A stretch of DNA of 64,000 bases from an uncultured Oscillospiraceae bacterium (GTDB lineage: Bacteria; Bacillota; Clostridia; Oscillospirales; Oscillospiraceae): assembly GCA_934622035.1 (NCBI GenBank), contig CAKTVG010000001.1, positions 62,001 through 126,000 on the forward strand, in the 5' to 3' direction. This document shows, in pieces, positions 24,818 through 33,493 of this stretch. Every line of letters begins with the position of its first letter. Position 1 is the stretch's first letter. The position numbers were made by a program, and so were the translations under genes. The notes under the pieces are model-generated. The model did no database searches, was not told the origin of the DNA, and saw only the letters and a program-made list of their open reading frames with translations.

Positions 24818-24996
24818 GAAGGCGGTTTATCGCGCTGCTGGCCGAAAGAAAGGCAAAGCTGCGCCTGCGTCAGCGGAGAAAGAAACGCTATTTTCGCTGT
24901 CCTGCCTGCCGCGCGGTGCAGTCCGTGCCCGTCTCCGGCGGCCAGACCAAGATCGTCTGCCGCAAATGCGGAGAGATTTTTCTGAGAAGAACCTGA
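24814..24996 (+). CDS. small basic zinc-ribbon protein
   Basis: The 60-residue protein overlaps the upstream gene by ATGA. It has a strongly basic N-terminal half (RKAKLRLRQRRKKR) and one zinc ribbon with C29-x2-C32 and C49-x2-C52. Such short proteins bind nucleic acid or act as adaptors. I know no specific function, and its place in a lipid-related operon is unexplained. Confidence 0.7.
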   Translation: MRRRFIALLAERKAKLRLRQRRKKRYFRCPACRAVQSVPVSGGQTKIVCRKCGEIFLRRT

Positions 24997-24997
24997 A

Positions 24998-25027
24998 AAG
25001 CAGCCGCCGGGAAACCGGCGGCTGCTT
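24998..25027 (+). terminator. terminator of the membrane/phospholipid operon
   Basis: A perfect 13-bp stem (24998-25010 with 25015-25027) with a GAAA loop begins right at the stop codon of the zinc-ribbon gene. The T tract is short. Confidence 0.6.
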
Positions 25028-25068
25028 GCATCTGCGCGGCAAGCCGAGAAACGAGCTTACAATGTGTA

Positions 25069-25112
25069 GGGGCGCGGCAGAGGCTTGCCCCTACGAATTA
25101 GTTCTGATTTTC
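25069..25112 (-). repeat. intergenic GTAGGGG repeat, copy D
   Basis: Read on the minus strand it begins GAAAATCAGAA, continues ATTCGTAGGGG and TCTGCCGC, and matches 42845-42887 at roughly 35 of 43 positions. The adjoining 25113-25145 forms a GGCACAC/GTGTGCC hairpin. Confidence 0.65.
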
Positions 25113-25159
25113 GGCACACCCCGTAGGGCGGTACCCCTGTGTGCCGCCGGGGCCGGATA

Positions 25160-25194
25160 GGCAAAAACCGCCGGTGAAACCGGCGGTTTTTGCC
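25160..25194. terminator. bidirectional terminator ending the glycan operon
   Basis: A perfect 16-bp stem (25160-25175 with 25179-25194) with a 3-base loop has A5 on one side and T5 on the other. It abuts the stop of the last glycosyltransferase gene. Confidence 0.85.
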
Positions 25195-26460
25195 TTATTC
25201 ATCCTCTTTTAGCATATCGATGATGGCGGCGGCCTTATGACTCCAGTCGTTGGCCTCGGCCTCCTGCGCCAGCAGGGCGCGGTAGTCCGGGTCGTTTCTC
25301 AGTGACAGCGCCTTGTCCAGCTGCGCAAGGAACTCCTCGTGGTCATGGCCGATCAGGACGGAGCGGTACTTGCGGCATTCGTTCATATCCGTCGTGACGA
25401 TGGGCTTTTGCAGTGCCATATATTCGAAGATCTTGACGGGGCTGGTTGCTCGCGTGATGTCGTTGATCTGGAAGGGAATGGTCAGCACGTCCGCGCAGCG
25501 GGCATAGTTTTTGAGCACCTTGTAATCGCGCGGCCCCATGAAATAGATGTTCTCCTCGCCGTGGATGTTCTCGTCGTAGGATTCGTCATAGCGGATGCCG
25601 AAAAGGACGACGCTGTATTTTCCCGTCGCGGCGATTTTTTTCAGCAGGTCATAGTCAAACCACTTTGCCAGCGCGCCGTAGTAGCAGACGATGGGCTTGC
25701 CGAGATCGAGAATTTTCTGAAATTCCGGCTCGAAGGCATAGTCCTCGTCGAAATGACGGAAGAAGGAATTGTCCACGCCGTTGGAGGAGAAGGCGACGCG
25801 CTTGCCGCTGCGGTGAGACAGCACGTCCTGCCGCAGCAGGTCCGCCGTCACGACGACATAGACGTCCTCATGGCTCATGGCATAGTTATACTTGTCAACG
25901 ATATACTGCGGCAGCTCCTTGGTTCCGGCCAGCTCCGGGCTGATGTCGTCGATGTACTCGTAGATGAAGCCAAAGCCTCTGGCGCGGTAGTCCTCGATGT
26001 TTTCCTTCGAGAGCTTCCAGTCCGTGGAATAGACCTGAATGTACTTCGGCTTTTTCAGCGCGTCCAGCTCGCTCATGAGCAGGCGGTTGAGCAGGACGTT
26101 ATTGAAATTGAAGAGATAGAGGTTGTCTTCGTGCTTGCGGAAGGTCTTGACCTTGTCGGTCATGGTCGTGACCTCATAGAAGACCAGACAGCGCTCCCGC
26201 GCGAGGTTGCGCGCAATGTGCTGCGGCCGCTGGAACAGCGGTACGTTATAGCCGAAGCTGCTGCGCCAGAGCACAACGCGGTCAAAATCGCCGGAGAGCA
26301 CCTCGCGCAGCTGGCGGCGATAGCGGCGGCGGCGCAGCAGGGTCACAAGGCTGATCTTGTCGAGATAATTTGCCTTGACATAGGCGTAGAGCTTTTTGCA
26401 GAAGCCGCAAAAGCCGTACTTTTTATAGACGTTTCTGAGCTTGGACCATTTTTGCTTCAT
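25195..26460 (-). CDS. glycosyltransferase (GT-B, TuaH-like)
   Basis: The last gene of the six-gene surface glycan operon encodes 421 residues. A basic N-terminal region (1-50) may sit on the membrane. The core has the GT-B pattern: FQRPQHIARNLA near residue 80, YYGALAKWFDYDLL near 265, and the C-terminal nucleotide-sugar site TSPVKIFEYMALQKPIVTT around residue 350. It is clearly paralogous to the product of 30390-31586 (shared YYGALAKWFDYDLL and NDITR-TSPVK-FEYMA). The sugar is unknown. Confidence 0.85.
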   Translation of the reverse strand: MKQKWSKLRNVYKKYGFCGFCKKLYAYVKANYLDKISLVTLLRRRRYRRQLREVLSGDFDRVVLWRSSFGYNVPLFQRPQHIARNLARERCLVFYEVTTMTDKVKTFRKHEDNLYLFNFNNVLLNRLLMSELDALKKPKYIQVYSTDWKLSKENIEDYRARGFGFIYEYIDDISPELAGTKELPQYIVDKYNYAMSHEDVYVVVTADLLRQDVLSHRSGKRVAFSSNGVDNSFFRHFDEDYAFEPEFQKILDLGKPIVCYYGALAKWFDYDLLKKIAATGKYSVVLFGIRYDESYDENIHGEENIYFMGPRDYKVLKNYARCADVLTIPFQINDITRATSPVKIFEYMALQKPIVTTDMNECRKYRSVLIGHDHEEFLAQLDKALSLRNDPDYRALLAQEAEANDWSHKAAAIIDMLKEDE

Positions 26461-26469
26461 GGCATTTTC

Positions 26470-28221
26470 CTACCTTCCCTCGCCGGACCAAACGGGCACC
26501 GGCGCACTTTCTTCCGGGCAGACGTCCAGCCGGAAGGCCGGGCGGACCGGGTAGAGCTCCTGTGTGGCGGCATTGTAAAAGCGCAGCAGGCGGCGCAGAC
26601 AGCCCTCGGGGCTGAGGCTTTCAAGCCAGGCGTCCATGACGGCGTAGTCCGCGTCCGACACGGCGTCCGGCCGGCGGAACTCGCCGGAGAAGGGCCGCGT
26701 AAAGGGATAGACCGCGTAGGAGCCGTCCGTATCGCTCAGGCGGCGGCCGGTGGCGTAGGCCAGCAGCAGGTTCTGCATGCGCGTGGCCGTATCCATGGTC
26801 GGGAAAGCGATGACGCGGGCAAAATCGGAATACAGGCCGGAGGCGGTGCCGTAGGGCGTGTTTTCCAGATACATCAGGTTTTCCAGCTTGGAGGAGAGGG
26901 CAATCATCGCCTCGCTGCGCGAGGTGTCCAGGAAGACGAAGCGCAGGCGGGGATTTGCCTCGACGATGCGGCGGACCTCCTCGGGATCGATGTGCGCCGA
27001 GGAGACATGGCAGCCGAAGACGGGCCGCCGGTCGCTCAGCAGCGCCGAAGGCGCGGGGTGGGAATAGAGATTTCGCGCCCGGAAGGCCTCGCGCGGCATG
27101 GACAGCCCGCGGAAGACCCGCGCGATATCGCGCCCGCCCAGCCGCAGAAAATATTCGTCCTGTCCGACGCGCACGCCCTGCGCGGCAGCGTCCGCAGAGA
27201 AGACGATGTCCTTTTCCGACAGCGGCGCGTCAATATCCGCCGCGATGCTTTCAAGCGCAAGGCGCAGCGCGTCTTCTTCGGGAAGCTTGCCCTCCAGCAG
27301 CAGATTTGGCCGCTTCTGCGCCCAGGCGCGGCGCTCCTGCTCGTAGGCGCGGAGCTTTCCCAGGCGGTCAAGGTGCTGCTTGAGCTTTTCCGTCTCGAGC
27401 ACGTGGCTCATGGAGTTGTCGTGCACGCGGTAGAAATAGTAGGGCGTCGGGCTGCAAAGGTGGACGATCTTTCCACTCTTTTCCAGCCGCAGCCAGTAGT
27501 CGTAGTCCTCCGCGCCGATGAGGTCGTCGGCGTAGACGCCGCCGAGCAGCTCGCTGCATTCGCGGCGATAGAGGAAGCTGGCGTTGATGTAGTTGTTGTC
27601 GCCGAGGCTCAGCGGGCGCTCGTCGCGCAGCAGACGGATGATGCGCGGCGTCTTATAGTCGCGGTCCGTGTCGCGGTAATTGCCGTAGTAGGGCTTGCCG
27701 TCCGCACCGATGAGCGCGACGTCGCCGTAGACCAGCGCTGCGTCCGGGCAGGCCATGAGCTTTTCCACGAGCTTTTCGATCATCTGCGGGTGCATGACGT
27801 TGTCCGCCGAGGTCCAGGTGATGAAATCGCCCGTGGCCAGCGCGTGCAGATGCGTCAGCGCCCGCGGCAGCTTCTGATTCTTCTGCGTGTAGACGTGCAG
27901 ATTTTTATGACGGCGGTAGGGCTCCAGCTTTTCCAGAAGGCCGTCCTGCGAGCCGTCGTCCAGCAGGATGATCTCCAGATTGGAATAGGTCTGCGCCAGG
28001 ATGGAGTCCAGCGAGGAGAGCACCACGCCCGCATGGTTATAAACGGGCATCAGCACGGACACCTTCGGCCCAAAGACCGGCGCTCTGTCCGGCTTGGCGT
28101 AGCCGTCTGGGATCCAGCGGCGCGGCTTGCGGCGCCGCTCCACCTGCCAGGCAAGGTAATTCTTGATCTTTCTGTTCTTTTCGCGCAGCGGAAGCGCCAG
28201 AAATTTTTTGATACGGTTCAT
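26470..28221 (-). CDS. GT2-family glycosyltransferase with long C-terminal extension
   Basis: Residues 50-290 form a GT-A/GT2 catalytic domain: VSVLMPVYNHAGVVLSSLDS, the nucleotide-binding LLDDGSQDG, TWTSADNVM in place of the DxD region, and an EDYDYWLRL segment. The remaining 290 residues lack an obvious domain but include a strand pattern such as RRPVFGCHVSSAHID resembling part of a GT-B fold. Nine bases separate it from the next gene. It should add a sugar to the growing surface polymer; linkage is not predictable. Confidence 0.85.
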   Translation of the reverse strand: MNRIKKFLALPLREKNRKIKNYLAWQVERRRKPRRWIPDGYAKPDRAPVFGPKVSVLMPVYNHAGVVLSSLDSILAQTYSNLEIILLDDGSQDGLLEKLEPYRRHKNLHVYTQKNQKLPRALTHLHALATGDFITWTSADNVMHPQMIEKLVEKLMACPDAALVYGDVALIGADGKPYYGNYRDTDRDYKTPRIIRLLRDERPLSLGDNNYINASFLYRRECSELLGGVYADDLIGAEDYDYWLRLEKSGKIVHLCSPTPYYFYRVHDNSMSHVLETEKLKQHLDRLGKLRAYEQERRAWAQKRPNLLLEGKLPEEDALRLALESIAADIDAPLSEKDIVFSADAAAQGVRVGQDEYFLRLGGRDIARVFRGLSMPREAFRARNLYSHPAPSALLSDRRPVFGCHVSSAHIDPEEVRRIVEANPRLRFVFLDTSRSEAMIALSSKLENLMYLENTPYGTASGLYSDFARVIAFPTMDTATRMQNLLLAYATGRRLSDTDGSYAVYPFTRPFSGEFRRPDAVSDADYAVMDAWLESLSPEGCLRRLLRFYNAATQELYPVRPAFRLDVCPEESAPVPVWSGEGR

Positions 28222-28242
28222 ATATTGTGTCCTTTGCGGGAC

Positions 28243-30378
28243 TCAGGCGTCCCGGCGCCCGGCGAGGGCGTGATAGATTTTTTTGAGCAGAACGTTCAGC
28301 TTCAGCGCCTTGGCAACGCGCAGCCCGGCGCGGTACCAAGCGTGGCGGTACATGCGCTGGCCAAACCGCTCCAGCGGAGCGGTGTCGGGGATGGGGTTGT
28401 CATAGTAGACGCGGGTGGCCTCGTTGAAGAGCACGAGGTAGCGCGCGGCAAGCTCGCGGTTTGCGCTGAGCGCAGGGTCAACCCGCGAGCCGTTTTCCAT
28501 CAGCTCGTCCACGATGGCCCGGAAGCTGGCGTAGAGCTTGTGATAGGAGAAATTGCGCACGATGTTTTCGCGCAGCGCCGCGCGGTCGTAGTCCGCGGCG
28601 AAGACGCGCTCGACGGCGTCCATGTATTCCTGCAATTCCTCAGGGCTGTAGTCATAGTTGTAGACGTCCTTGCGGATGTCCTGATACACGCGGACGACCG
28701 CGCCGTTGGAATCGTTGACGACCTCCTTCTGCCCGCCGACGTCCGAGGTGATGACCGGCACGCCCATGGCAAGCGACTCATAGGTCGTCAGCGTCAGGCC
28801 CTCGAGCAGGGAGCAGATGAGCGTGACGGAGGCCATCTTGTAATACTGCCGGATATTGGGGCAAAGCGAAATGATGCGCACCTTGTCCTCCAGCTGATAC
28901 TGGGCGATCTGTGCGCGGATGTCGGCATCCGCCGCGCCGCCGCCGACCATGACGCAGACGACGTCGTCCCGCCGCTTGCACAGCTCCGCCATCAGCCGAA
29001 TCAGGAAAAGCGGCCGCTTTTCGTAGACGAAGCGGCTGGGATAGAGGATCATGTGCTTGCCCTCACAGAAGGCACGTGTCTCCTCGTCCGTGATTTCCAC
29101 CTTGGCGGGATCGAACAGGTCGGTGTCCACGCCGATGTAGAGCGTTTCGACGTTTTGCGTCGGGCGGTGCATCCGCGTGAGCATCAGCTCGGCCAGATGG
29201 GCATTGCAGGTGTAGGTCTTTTCCAGCAGCGGGGCCACGGCGTTCGAATCGCGCGGATAGCCGCCGTTGCGCCAGAAGAAGTCCTCCATGTGGACATAGT
29301 CAAAAATCGGGATCTGCGGGAAGCGGTTTTTCAGCCAGGGGAGCAGATGATAGCCGTAAAGGCTGCTGGACTGGAAAATCACGCGGATATTCTGCGTGCG
29401 GATCAGGCTGCAAACGAAGTCCGGCCAGTATTTCCGCTCGAGGAAGGTGGTCAGGTCGTAGTATGCCTCGACGGCGTCCTCCATATCCTGCCGCGCCTCG
29501 TAGGGGCAGACCTCCGTGCTGACGGTGAAGACGCGGTAGCCCTGCGCCTTGAGCTCGGACAGCACATTGAGATTGAACTTGTCCGCACCGCCGATCTTTG
29601 CCCAGGGAAGAATGCACAGCAGCGTCTTTTCCTCCGCAGAGGCGATGGGCGTGAGGGCAAATTCCGTCTCCGTCGGGTCGGTTTCAAAGAAATGAAAATC
29701 GGAGGAACGGGGGAAGGAACGGTATTTTCCGGTCAGCGCAAAGCGGCTGCGGCGCAGCCCGGTGTCCCAGACACCGTAAAAATCCAGATGGAGCACATCC
29801 ACGTCGTGTGCCGTGGGCGTCAGCTCCTGCGCTCCGTTCAGGCCCGCGCCCTGCAAAAGACGGCGGTGGAAGAGAAAGCCCGTGCCGGGCAGCCAGATCT
29901 CCCGGTGCTTTGCCGAGGCGACCCAATCCGTGCAGGAAACCTTGTTCTGATAGTCCAGCCGGTCGGTGAGGACGATTTCGGCGGGCGTGTCCTGCGCGGT
30001 CAGCGCGGAGAAAAGCAGCGTCAGCAGCGTGACGTCCAGCCGCATTCCTGCGGAGAGCTGGAAAAGATATTGCGTCTCGGCGGGAAAGAGGGAATCCAGC
30101 TGCGCCGCGCCGGAGAAAGCCTCGACGCAGATGCGCGGATCGGTCAGCCCGGCTTCGCGCAGCGCCGCCTCGGCGGCGGCCTTCTTTTCCGCAGCGGCGA
30201 GCAGAACGAGGGAAAAATTCGTATAGGTCTGCGCAAGCACGCTGCGCAGGTTTTCATAGCAATAGCCCTCCGGCACGATCAGGAACAGACCGAAAAACGG
30301 CGCTGCTCCCTCCGGCGCGGGATAGGCGGGGAGCTTCCGCGTCAGAACGCGGTCGTAATAGAGATACTCTTTGGCCAT
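28243..30378 (-). CDS. large glycosyltransferase (GT4 domain C-terminal)
   Basis: ATG 30378 lies 6 bases after AAAGGAGA, so the protein is 711 residues. The N-terminal 240 residues look like a degenerate GT-A domain (FFGLFLIVPEGYCYENLRSV resembles the GT2 entry). Residues 260-640 are a GT4 GT-B enzyme: LPWAKIGGADKFNLNVL, HMILYPSRFVYEKRP, and the donor site EGLTLTTYESLAMGVPVITS. Such two-domain transferases occur in rhamnan and teichoic-like polymer clusters. The substrates are unknown. Confidence 0.87.
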   Translation of the reverse strand: MAKEYLYYDRVLTRKLPAYPAPEGAAPFFGLFLIVPEGYCYENLRSVLAQTYTNFSLVLLAAAEKKAAAEAALREAGLTDPRICVEAFSGAAQLDSLFPAETQYLFQLSAGMRLDVTLLTLLFSALTAQDTPAEIVLTDRLDYQNKVSCTDWVASAKHREIWLPGTGFLFHRRLLQGAGLNGAQELTPTAHDVDVLHLDFYGVWDTGLRRSRFALTGKYRSFPRSSDFHFFETDPTETEFALTPIASAEEKTLLCILPWAKIGGADKFNLNVLSELKAQGYRVFTVSTEVCPYEARQDMEDAVEAYYDLTTFLERKYWPDFVCSLIRTQNIRVIFQSSSLYGYHLLPWLKNRFPQIPIFDYVHMEDFFWRNGGYPRDSNAVAPLLEKTYTCNAHLAELMLTRMHRPTQNVETLYIGVDTDLFDPAKVEITDEETRAFCEGKHMILYPSRFVYEKRPLFLIRLMAELCKRRDDVVCVMVGGGAADADIRAQIAQYQLEDKVRIISLCPNIRQYYKMASVTLICSLLEGLTLTTYESLAMGVPVITSDVGGQKEVVNDSNGAVVRVYQDIRKDVYNYDYSPEELQEYMDAVERVFAADYDRAALRENIVRNFSYHKLYASFRAIVDELMENGSRVDPALSANRELAARYLVLFNEATRVYYDNPIPDTAPLERFGQRMYRHAWYRAGLRVAKALKLNVLLKKIYHALAGRRDA

Positions 30379-30389
30379 ATTGTTCTCCT

Positions 30390-31586
30390 TTATTTGTCCA
30401 GCAGGCACAGGATTTCTTCGCACTTGTTCTGCCAGCTGTTCTCCCGCGCTTCACGGTCGAGCAGCGCGAGATAGTCCTTATCCTGTGCCAGCTTCTCCGC
30501 CTGCGCGATTTTTTCGCAGAATTCCTCCGGCGTTTCGGCGGTCAGAACGGAGCGGTATTTTCTGCACTCCGGCAGAGCGGTGGTGACGATGGGCTTGTTC
30601 ATCGCCATGTATTCAAAGAGCTTCACGGGACTGGTGGAGCGGGTGATGTCGTTGATCAGGAAGGGAATGGTGCACACGTCGAAGTACGAGGCATAGTCCA
30701 GCAGCTCGTCATAGCGCTTCGGCCCGAGATAAAAGACGTTGTCCGGCGCCGCAAGACCGGAGCCGGCGAACGTTCCGTCATAATCCACGCCCAGAAGCAC
30801 GACGGCATAGTGCTGATTCTCTGCCAGGCGGCGCAGCAGGTCATAGTCAAACCATTTGGCAAGCGCGCCGTAGTAGCCGACGATGCAGCGGCCGGCGGCC
30901 TTCTGCTGCTCCAGCAGCGCGACGGGCGTGCGCGGCGCGGCGCTGTGGAAATGGGCGTAGTCCGCGCCGTTCGTGACCAGCGCCGTGCGCAGGTTCGGAT
31001 TGGCCGCCCTTGCCAGCTCCAGAAGGCGCGTGGCCGTGCAGACAACATAGGCGTCCCTGAGCGCAAAAACACGATCCTGACAACGCTGTAACAGGGCGCA
31101 GTGTTCCCGGCTGGAAAGATCAGGATCGATGGAGTCCACAAACTCGTAGAGCACGGAAAAGCCGCTCTGAATATAGCGGTTCAGCAGAGCCTCGTCCGTG
31201 AAGTCGGTGGAATAGATCATCAGATATTTTTCGTCCCGCTCTGCCAGCAGCTCCATCAGGGGCTTGCGGTAGACGTTCAGGTCGAGCAGGACGGCATTGG
31301 AGGACAGGCGGCGCGTGAAAACGGCGTTGTCATACTCCGGATAGGACGAGCCGTAGAGAAACAGCACGTCCTCCGGAAAATTCAGCGCGATCTGCTGCGG
31401 CCGCTGGCGCATGATGCGCTCCCAGCCGAGGCCGTTTTCAAACACGATGATTTTCCGGTAATTGCCTGCCAGCAGCTTTTTCAGCACGCGTTTGCGGGAG
31501 AAGGTGTACCTGCGCACGCGGCGGAAGATCTTGCGCAGCAGCCCGCCCAGGCCGTCGCGCTTCAGAACGGTAAGCACTTTGTTCAT
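30390..31586 (-). CDS. glycosyltransferase (GT-B, TuaH-like paralogue)
   Basis: The 398-residue protein parallels the last gene of the operon: a basic amphipathic N-terminus, RQRPQQIALNFPEDVL near residue 62, YYGALAKWFDYDLLRRL near 240, and TSPVKLFEYMAMNKPIVTT near 330. The ATG lies 4 bases after the ATPase stop, with its ribosome site inside that gene. Two such paralogues bracketing two other transferases suggest a repeat unit that needs the same linkage type twice. Confidence 0.85.
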   Translation of the reverse strand: MNKVLTVLKRDGLGGLLRKIFRRVRRYTFSRKRVLKKLLAGNYRKIIVFENGLGWERIMRQRPQQIALNFPEDVLFLYGSSYPEYDNAVFTRRLSSNAVLLDLNVYRKPLMELLAERDEKYLMIYSTDFTDEALLNRYIQSGFSVLYEFVDSIDPDLSSREHCALLQRCQDRVFALRDAYVVCTATRLLELARAANPNLRTALVTNGADYAHFHSAAPRTPVALLEQQKAAGRCIVGYYGALAKWFDYDLLRRLAENQHYAVVLLGVDYDGTFAGSGLAAPDNVFYLGPKRYDELLDYASYFDVCTIPFLINDITRSTSPVKLFEYMAMNKPIVTTALPECRKYRSVLTAETPEEFCEKIAQAEKLAQDKDYLALLDREARENSWQNKCEEILCLLDK

Positions 31587-31590
31587 AAAA

Positions 31591-32352
31591 TCAATGTTCC
31601 TTCAGAGTAAACTGGAAATATTCGTCGCAGGTTTCCGGCCCGCCGATCTTCATGATCTTGCCATGGTTGAGCCAGACCACGCGGTCGCAGAGCTTCTTGA
31701 TCGACTCCAGGGAGTGTGAAACGTAAAGCACCGTCGTGCCGCCGCGGATCATGTTGAGCATCTTCGCCTCGCTCTTGGCCTGAAAGGCGATGTCGCCCAC
31801 GGAGAGGATCTCATCGACGATCAAAATCTCCGGATCGACGACCGTCGCGACGGAGAACGCCAGGCGCGCGATCATACCGGAGGAGAAATTCCGCACCGGG
31901 ACGTCCAGAAAGTCCTGCAATTCCGAGAATTCGACGATTTCGTCGAACTTGCTCTCGATAAACGCCTTGGAGTAGCCCATGACCGCGCCGTTGAGATAGA
32001 TGTTTTCCCGCGCGGTCAGCTCCATGTCAAAGCCCGCGCCCAGCTCGATCATCGGGCAGATGTTGCCATAGGTCGAGAGCGTGCCCTTCGTGGGCTTCAG
32101 AACGCCCGCGACGAGCTTGAGCATCGTGGACTTGCCTGCGCCGTTGCTGCCGATGAGGCCGACGACCTCGCCGCGCCCGACCTCAAAGCTGACGTCCGAC
32201 AGCGCCCAGAATTCGTTGGCGTCCTTTTTCTTTTTCCGGCGCTTGCCGGAGAGCAGATCGATGAAGAACTGCTTGAGAGAGAAGCCCTTGTCGATGCCCA
32301 GATTGAATTTCATCGAGACATGCTCGACCTTGATGATGCTGTTGTTGTCCAT
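31591..32352 (-). CDS. polysaccharide/teichoic-acid ABC exporter, ATPase
   Basis: The 253-residue ATPase powers export of a completed lipid-linked glycan through the permease encoded just upstream. Walker A is GSNGAGKST (68-76), the signature is FSSGM and Walker B is ILIVDE. The insertion of basic residues near 37-45 (GKRRKKKKD) before FWALSDVSFEV is typical of TagH/Wzt/RfbB ATPases, but there is no C-terminal glycan-binding domain, so export is probably not end-cap controlled. Confidence 0.93.
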   Translation of the reverse strand: MDNNSIIKVEHVSMKFNLGIDKGFSLKQFFIDLLSGKRRKKKKDANEFWALSDVSFEVGRGEVVGLIGSNGAGKSTMLKLVAGVLKPTKGTLSTYGNICPMIELGAGFDMELTARENIYLNGAVMGYSKAFIESKFDEIVEFSELQDFLDVPVRNFSSGMIARLAFSVATVVDPEILIVDEILSVGDIAFQAKSEAKMLNMIRGGTTVLYVSHSLESIKKLCDRVVWLNHGKIMKIGGPETCDEYFQFTLKEH

Positions 32353-32364
32353 ACTTCCGGCTCC

Positions 32365-33159
32365 TCAGATGTAATAGATGAACTTGTCCTGATTCTTGCG
32401 GAACACCACGACGCCCAGCAGGAGGAACAGCAGCGCCGAGCCGAGGCAGGCGGCGAACAGTCCGAGCGTCGGACAGCTGTGGTAGAGGATGATCGTCCGG
32501 GCGAAGTTGATATACTGGTAAAGCGGGTTGCACTTGAGCACATTGGCGATGAAGCCGATGTTCAGCGTTTTGATGTCGTACATGATGGGCGTCAGATACG
32601 TCCAGAGCGTGAGAACGATGCCGTAGATATAGAACATGTCACGCATGAACACGGCGATGGTCGAAAGGAGCAGTCCCATGCCCAGCGTGAACATAAACAG
32701 GCACAGGAAGGAATACGGCAGCAGGAAATGATACCAGTTCAGGCCCGTGCCGGTGAAGAGAATGACGGCGTAGAGCGGGATTAGCGTCAAAAGGAAGTTG
32801 ATGCCGACGAAAAGACACTTCGTGAAGGGGAAAATGTACTTCGGAATATAGACCTTATTCAAAAGGCCGAAGTTTGCCACCACGCTGCTCATGGCGAGGT
32901 TCGAGGCCTCGCTGAAGTAGTTGAAATAGACCAGGCCGGTCATCAGATAGGCAAGATAGCTCACGCCCGGCGTGGAAAACTTGAAGAAATTGGAAAAGAC
33001 GATCGCCATGACCGACATGGTCAGAAGCGGATACAGCAGGCTCCAGGCCACACCGAGGAAGCTGCGCTTATACTTGACCTTGAAGTCGCGGCCGACGAGC
33101 TGCTGGATGAGAAAGCTGTATTTGTGAAGGGAATAGCGGATGTTACGAATAAACTGCAT
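32365..33159 (-). CDS. polysaccharide/teichoic-acid ABC exporter, permease
   Basis: ATG 33159 follows GGAGG; an upstream in-frame ATG would overlap the promoter. The 264-residue ABC-2 permease has six hydrophobic helices and the diagnostic DFKVKYKRSFLGVAWSLLYP cytoplasmic segment before helix 1, as in TagG/Wzm. It opens the six-gene operon, with the ATPase next and four glycosyltransferases after. The operon lacks initiating and polymer-precursor genes, which must lie elsewhere. Confidence 0.93.
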   Translation of the reverse strand: MQFIRNIRYSLHKYSFLIQQLVGRDFKVKYKRSFLGVAWSLLYPLLTMSVMAIVFSNFFKFSTPGVSYLAYLMTGLVYFNYFSEASNLAMSSVVANFGLLNKVYIPKYIFPFTKCLFVGINFLLTLIPLYAVILFTGTGLNWYHFLLPYSFLCLFMFTLGMGLLLSTIAVFMRDMFYIYGIVLTLWTYLTPIMYDIKTLNIGFIANVLKCNPLYQYINFARTIILYHSCPTLGLFAACLGSALLFLLLGVVVFRKNQDKFIYYI

Positions 33160-33205
33160 AGCTGCCTCCGAAGAAAATCCATTGACTTGTCTGCATTTTT
33201 CCATC

Positions 33206-33234
33206 AGTATACCACATTTTCCACCGAAAGTCTA
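33206..33234 (-). promoter_or_regulatory. promoter of the glycan export operon
   Basis: TAGACT (33234-33229), a 17-base spacer and TATACT (33211-33206) on the minus strand, about 47 bases before the permease ATG. Confidence 0.6.
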
Positions 33235-33421
33235 CCGCTTACGGCCCGTCGGAGAAGATTTAAGAAGTCCCGGCTGCCCGAAAATGAGAATTTATCAGGG
33301 ACACCTGAAAAAGCATTCGCTGCGTAGGGGCAGAGCCGCGTCCCTGCGGAATGGTTCAAATTCATGCTGCACCCTGTAGAGCGGCGCCCATGCGTGCCAC
33401 CGCGCGGACGGAGTGCAAAAC
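33235..33421. other. intergenic spacer with GTAGGGG-type repeat remnant
   Basis: The segment 33324-33410 begins GCGTAGGGGCAGAGCCGCG and has alternating GC-rich half-palindromes like the other spacer repeats. I see no gene or RNA in it. Confidence 0.4.
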
Positions 33422-33456
33422 AACCCCCGGCCCTGCGGATGGCAGGGCCGGGGGTT
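33422..33456 (-). terminator. terminator after the lipoprotein gene
   Basis: A perfect 15-bp stem (33422-33436 with 33442-33456) with a 5-base loop is followed on the minus strand by TTGTTTTGC. Confidence 0.8.
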
Positions 33457-33493
33457 CTGTCTCATGATAACGTGCTAAAAGAGCGAATGGACC

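Noticed and set aside
25339..30474. A 1711-codon plus-strand open frame across the glycosyltransferase genes
   Set aside because: Length alone comes from codon bias of the opposite strand. The minus-strand genes carry clear GT motifs, starts and Shine-Dalgarno sites.
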